Assembly (NCBI RefSeq): GCF_001896135.2 | Contig: NZ_MPOH02000015.1 | Span: forward strand, 170,372 to 203,204 | Length of the DNA stretch: 32,833 bases | Direction: 5' to 3' | From: Streptomyces phaeoluteigriseus | GTDB taxonomy: Bacteria; Actinomycetota; Actinomycetes; Streptomycetales; Streptomycetaceae | Shown here: positions 30,541 through 32,833 of the stretch, one piece after another | How positions within the stretch are numbered: the stretch's first letter is position 1 | Layout: every line of letters starts with the position of its first letter | Notes under the pieces: model-generated | Databases searched by the model: none | Seen by the model: the letters and a program-made list of their open reading frames with translations, nothing else | What the model was told of the DNA's origin: nothing | Position numbers and translations under genes: made by a program

Positions 30541-31443
30541 TCAGCCGACGGTGTCCGAGGCCGACTTCAGCGCCCTGACCGCCGCCCTGATCGACGGGCG
30601 GCGGTCGGCGTCCGCCCGCCACACGGCGTAGACGTGCCGCCGCAGCCGCTGGCGGAGCGGGACGATGACGATCCCCTCTGGCACCGGGTGCCGTCCGAGC
30701 AACGGGACGACGCACACGCCCAATCCGGCGGCCACCAGCCCGAGTTGGGTGTGCGTCTCGGCCGCGCGGTGACCGACGATCGGCTCGACGCCCCGCGAGC
30801 GGAGCGTGAACATCAGCCACTCGTGACAGAACTCGCCGTCGCCCCAGGTGATCCACTCGTCACCGGCGAACTCCCCGAGGTCCACCTCGTCCCGGCCCGA
30901 GAGCGGATGCCCGGCCGGCATCGCCACGTCGGCGGGGTCGTCCAGGAGCGGCGCCTTGACCAGCCCGTCCGGCACCGGCATCGGCTTGTTGTACCAGTCC
31001 AGGACGACGGCGAGGTCGAGGTCGCCGCGGATGACTCCGGCGATGCCGTGCTCCGGCTCCAGTTCGCAGGAGCGCACGCGCAGCCCGGGGTGCTCCTTGC
31101 GCAGACCGGCGAGCGCGGTGGGGAACAGCCCGCGCGCGGCGGTCGGGAACGCCGACAGCCTCAACTCCCCCACCACCTGCCCGCGCTGGGCCTCCAGGTC
31201 GGACTGGGCCAGCTCGACGTGCGACAGGATGCGGGCGGCGTGGTCGGCGAGCAGCCGGCCCGCGTCCGTGAGCCGCACGCCCCGCCCGTTCTTGGCGAGG
31301 AGCTGCTGGCCGACCTCCCGCTCCAGCTTGGCCAGCTGCTGCGAGACGGCCGAGGTGGTGATGTGCAGCCCCGCGGCGGCACCGCTGACCGAGCCGTGCC
31401 GGGCGAGGGCGTCGAGGGTGCGAAGGCGCTCCAGGTTCAACAT
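30541..31443 (-). CDS. LysR-family transcriptional regulator
   Basis: 300 aa. N-terminal winged HTH: MLNLERLRTLDALARHGSVSGAAAGLHITTSAVSQQLAKLEREVGQQLLAKNGRGVRLTDAGR (1-63). The substrate-binding domain covers about 90-295, with LRLSAFPTAARGLFPTALAGL and LGLVAAGLGVCVVPLLGRHPVPEG. TAGCAT 7 nt before the ATG indicates a leaderless mRNA. It is divergent from the EamA transporter with 68 bp between, the classic arrangement for a LysR that controls its neighbour. Confidence 0.92.
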   Translation of the reverse strand: MLNLERLRTLDALARHGSVSGAAAGLHITTSAVSQQLAKLEREVGQQLLAKNGRGVRLTDAGRLLADHAARILSHVELAQSDLEAQRGQVVGELRLSAFPTAARGLFPTALAGLRKEHPGLRVRSCELEPEHGIAGVIRGDLDLAVVLDWYNKPMPVPDGLVKAPLLDDPADVAMPAGHPLSGRDEVDLGEFAGDEWITWGDGEFCHEWLMFTLRSRGVEPIVGHRAAETHTQLGLVAAGLGVCVVPLLGRHPVPEGIVIVPLRQRLRRHVYAVWRADADRRPSIRAAVRALKSASDTVG

Positions 31444-31511
31444 GTAAGTGATGCTACGAGATATCGCTCGCCAATTCTCGCTTGTGCTACGAGGTGATGT
31501 CGGAGACGGTG
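31444..31511. promoter_or_regulatory. Divergent LysR / transporter control region
   Basis: TGCTACGAG occurs twice in the same orientation (31452-31460, 31485-31493). CTCG-N9-CGAG and CGAG-N6-CTCG inverted pairs overlap them. Minus-strand TAGCAT (31451-31456) is the LysR -10 box. The region is AT-richer than its neighbours. Candidate LysR binding sites. Confidence 0.5.
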
Positions 31512-32507
31512 ATGACCATGACCACCGCCACCTCCACCACCGCCTCCGCCGCCGCTTCCACCACCGCCTCCACGGACAGCACCGGTTCCCCGTCCACGTC
31601 CGCGGCCACGCGGCCGTCGGCCGGCTCCCGGCGCCCCCTCGATTGGCGCCTGCGCTTCGGGTTCCTCTCGCTGATCTGGGGCTTCAGCTTCCTGCTCATC
31701 AAGGTGGGCACGGAGAGCTATGCGCCGTTCCAGGTCACCCTCGGCCGGTTGGCGTTCGGGACGGCGGTGCTGGCGGTCGCCATCGCGGTCAAGCGCGAGC
31801 GGCTGCCGCGCGGGGCCCGCACCTGGGCCCATCTGACCGTCGCCGCCCTCCTGCTGAACGCGCTGCCGTTCTCCCTGTTCGCCTACGCGGAACTGACGAT
31901 CCCGTCCACCCTGGCGGGCATCTGCAACGCGACCTCGCCGCTGTGGGGCATGGCTCTCTCCGTGGTGGCCCTCTCCGAGGACCGGCCCACCCGGGTCAGG
32001 GTCGCGGGCCTGGGCCTCGGCTTCCTCGGCGTGCTGACGGTCCTCGGCGCCTGGCAGGGGTTCAGCGGACTGGACGCCCGCGGCACGGCCCTGGCACTGC
32101 TGGCCTCGCTGAGCTACCCGGTCGGCTGGATCTACCTGCGCCGCACGCTCGCCGGCAGCGGCCGCTCGCCGCTGTCGATGACCGGCGCGCAGCTGTTCCT
32201 CGCCACGCTCCAACTCGCCGTGGTCACGCCGCTGTTCACCACGCTCCCGACCCGCTTCCCGGTCCTGCCGCTGCTGGCGATCGCGGCCCTGGGCGCCCTC
32301 GGCACCGGACTGGCCCTCCTCATCCAGTACGGCCTGGTCGCCGAGGTCGGTCCGACGACGGCCCAGATGGTCACGTACTTCATCCCGGTGATCGCGACGG
32401 CCGCGGGCGTGGCCCTCCTCGGCGAGTCCCTGACCTGGTCGACACCGGTGGGCGCGGTGATCGTCCTGGCGGGAGCGGCACTGACCCAGCTCCGGGACCG
32501 GGCGTAG
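31512..32507 (+). CDS. EamA/DMT-family transporter
   Basis: 331 aa from the ATG at 31512, with GGAG 6 nt upstream; in-frame ATGs at 31497 and 31518 are alternatives. Residues 1-45 are a Thr/Ser/Ala-rich tail. Ten helices follow in two EamA repeats: the first begins RFGFLSLIWGFSFLLIKVG and the second GTALALLASLSYPVGWIYLRR. Helix 9-10 GLVAEVGPTTAQMVTYFIPVIATAAGVALLGE carries the typical conserved Glu. Exporter of an amino acid or metabolite; the ligand is presumably sensed by the divergent LysR. Confidence 0.92.
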   Translation: MTMTTATSTTASAAASTTASTDSTGSPSTSAATRPSAGSRRPLDWRLRFGFLSLIWGFSFLLIKVGTESYAPFQVTLGRLAFGTAVLAVAIAVKRERLPRGARTWAHLTVAALLLNALPFSLFAYAELTIPSTLAGICNATSPLWGMALSVVALSEDRPTRVRVAGLGLGFLGVLTVLGAWQGFSGLDARGTALALLASLSYPVGWIYLRRTLAGSGRSPLSMTGAQLFLATLQLAVVTPLFTTLPTRFPVLPLLAIAALGALGTGLALLIQYGLVAEVGPTTAQMVTYFIPVIATAAGVALLGESLTWSTPVGAVIVLAGAALTQLRDRA

Positions 32508-32639
32508 CCACGGACTCGGGGCACGCCGGGCAGGGGCGCACCAGCGGGGACACGGGGAAGGGCACCACCAGGTACGAAGGACCCGGCCCAGTGCCACCGC
32601 ATCCCCCCACCCGCGCCGGCCGACGACGGGCGACCCGGG

Positions 32640-32670
32640 GGGACGGCCCTCACGACGGCGACGCCGTCCC
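32640..32670 (+). terminator. Possible hairpin downstream of the transporter
   Basis: GGGACGGC and GCCGTCCC pair perfectly around a 15-nt loop, 133 nt past the transporter stop. The distance makes a terminator role uncertain. The rest of 32508-32727 holds nothing recognisable. Confidence 0.35.
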
Positions 32671-32727
32671 ACCACCACAGCCACGGCAACCCAGCACCGC
32701 GGACCGACCCCCGAAACCGCCCCACCC

Positions 32728-32833
32728 CTGCGATTGGCCCCCGGCAGTGCTGAGGTGTGGGGCACCTCGCGGCTCAGGTCCGCCGCCATGCCGCGGAGCA
32801 GGGGTACACGTTCGCCGGGCCGGTGGCCGTTCA
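32728..32833 (+). pseudogene. Possible FhaA-type DUF3662 domain fragment, cut by the window edge
   Basis: LRLAPGSAEVWG from 32728, then one base short, HLAAQVRRHAAEQGYTFAGPVAV to the edge. The second part resembles the stretch of DUF3662/FhaA domains that reads like ELAGLVRDYAKQQRYTFMGPIKV. Joining them needs one extra G in the G4 run near 32759-32762. No start or upstream half of the domain is visible. Could be chance similarity. Confidence 0.3.

Noticed and set aside
1..32833. tRNA, rRNA, insertion sequences or att sites
   Set aside because: No T-loop-like GGTTCGAATC context with a cloverleaf, no transposase-like protein and no terminal inverted repeats were seen.

Overview
The window looks like chromosomal DNA from a Streptomyces or close relative. 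GC content is very high with G/C-rich third codon positions, many starts are GTG, and many -10 boxes of the form TANNNT lie 6-8 nt before a start codon. The gene content also fits: a divergent third EF-Tu, an actinobacterial Lnt, an uppP, HxlR/TetR/LysR regulators and a DUF3037-HipA pair. From memory, the order tuf3 - uppP - lnt - ung - two fabG-like genes resembles the SCO13xx region of S. coelicolor; I could not check this. I see no tRNA, rRNA, insertion sequence, prophage or CRISPR.

Layout. 1-4923: repeat-rich left edge, a frameshifted DUF4442 thioesterase-like gene, a membrane-anchored exported protein, an MFS exporter, a spermidine-synthase-like methyltransferase-fold gene and a 17-bp tandem array. 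4924-8009: tuf3 with a long structured leader, an AlkD-type glycosylase and a divergent TVP38/DedA-like membrane protein. 8095-9865: a thiolase and a divergent HxlR regulator around a strong palindrome. 10079-13461: a Gfo/Idh/MocA oxidoreductase plus DUF6807 operon behind a LacI-type operator, then uppP. 13545-15086: a TetR gene, a RibD/DHFR-like pseudogene with three lesions, and a 59-aa protein behind a DNA-damage-type promoter. 15234-20645: AI-2E family permease, SnoaL-like protein, an lnt gene with three internal frame changes, a second Gfo/Idh/MocA oxidoreductase and an FAD monooxygenase. 20646-25488: diverged repeats, a DinB-like protein, a frameshifted lipoprotein, a TPR-like protein, ung (with a perfect match to the same DNA-damage promoter motif) and an orphan oligopeptide-binding lipoprotein. 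25686-28563: two SDR reductases in an operon and a DUF3037/HipA-like pair. 28762-end: Rieske lipoprotein, isochorismatase-fold protein lacking the usual triad, PPOX-class flavin/F420 protein, LysR regulator with a divergent EamA transporter, and a possible fragment of an FhaA-type DUF3662 domain at the right edge.

The most interesting signals are these. (1) Two RecA-NDp/PafBC-type promoters (TTGTCRGTG-N8-TANNNT) lie before ung and before an uncharacterised 59-aa protein. (2) The lnt reading frame stays open only because three single-base losses cancel; the catalytic Glu segment is read out of frame. (3) A 17-bp tandem array lies downstream of tuf3, which also has a structured leader. (4) At least eight small lesions fall in four genes, which is either local decay or homopolymer-type sequence error.
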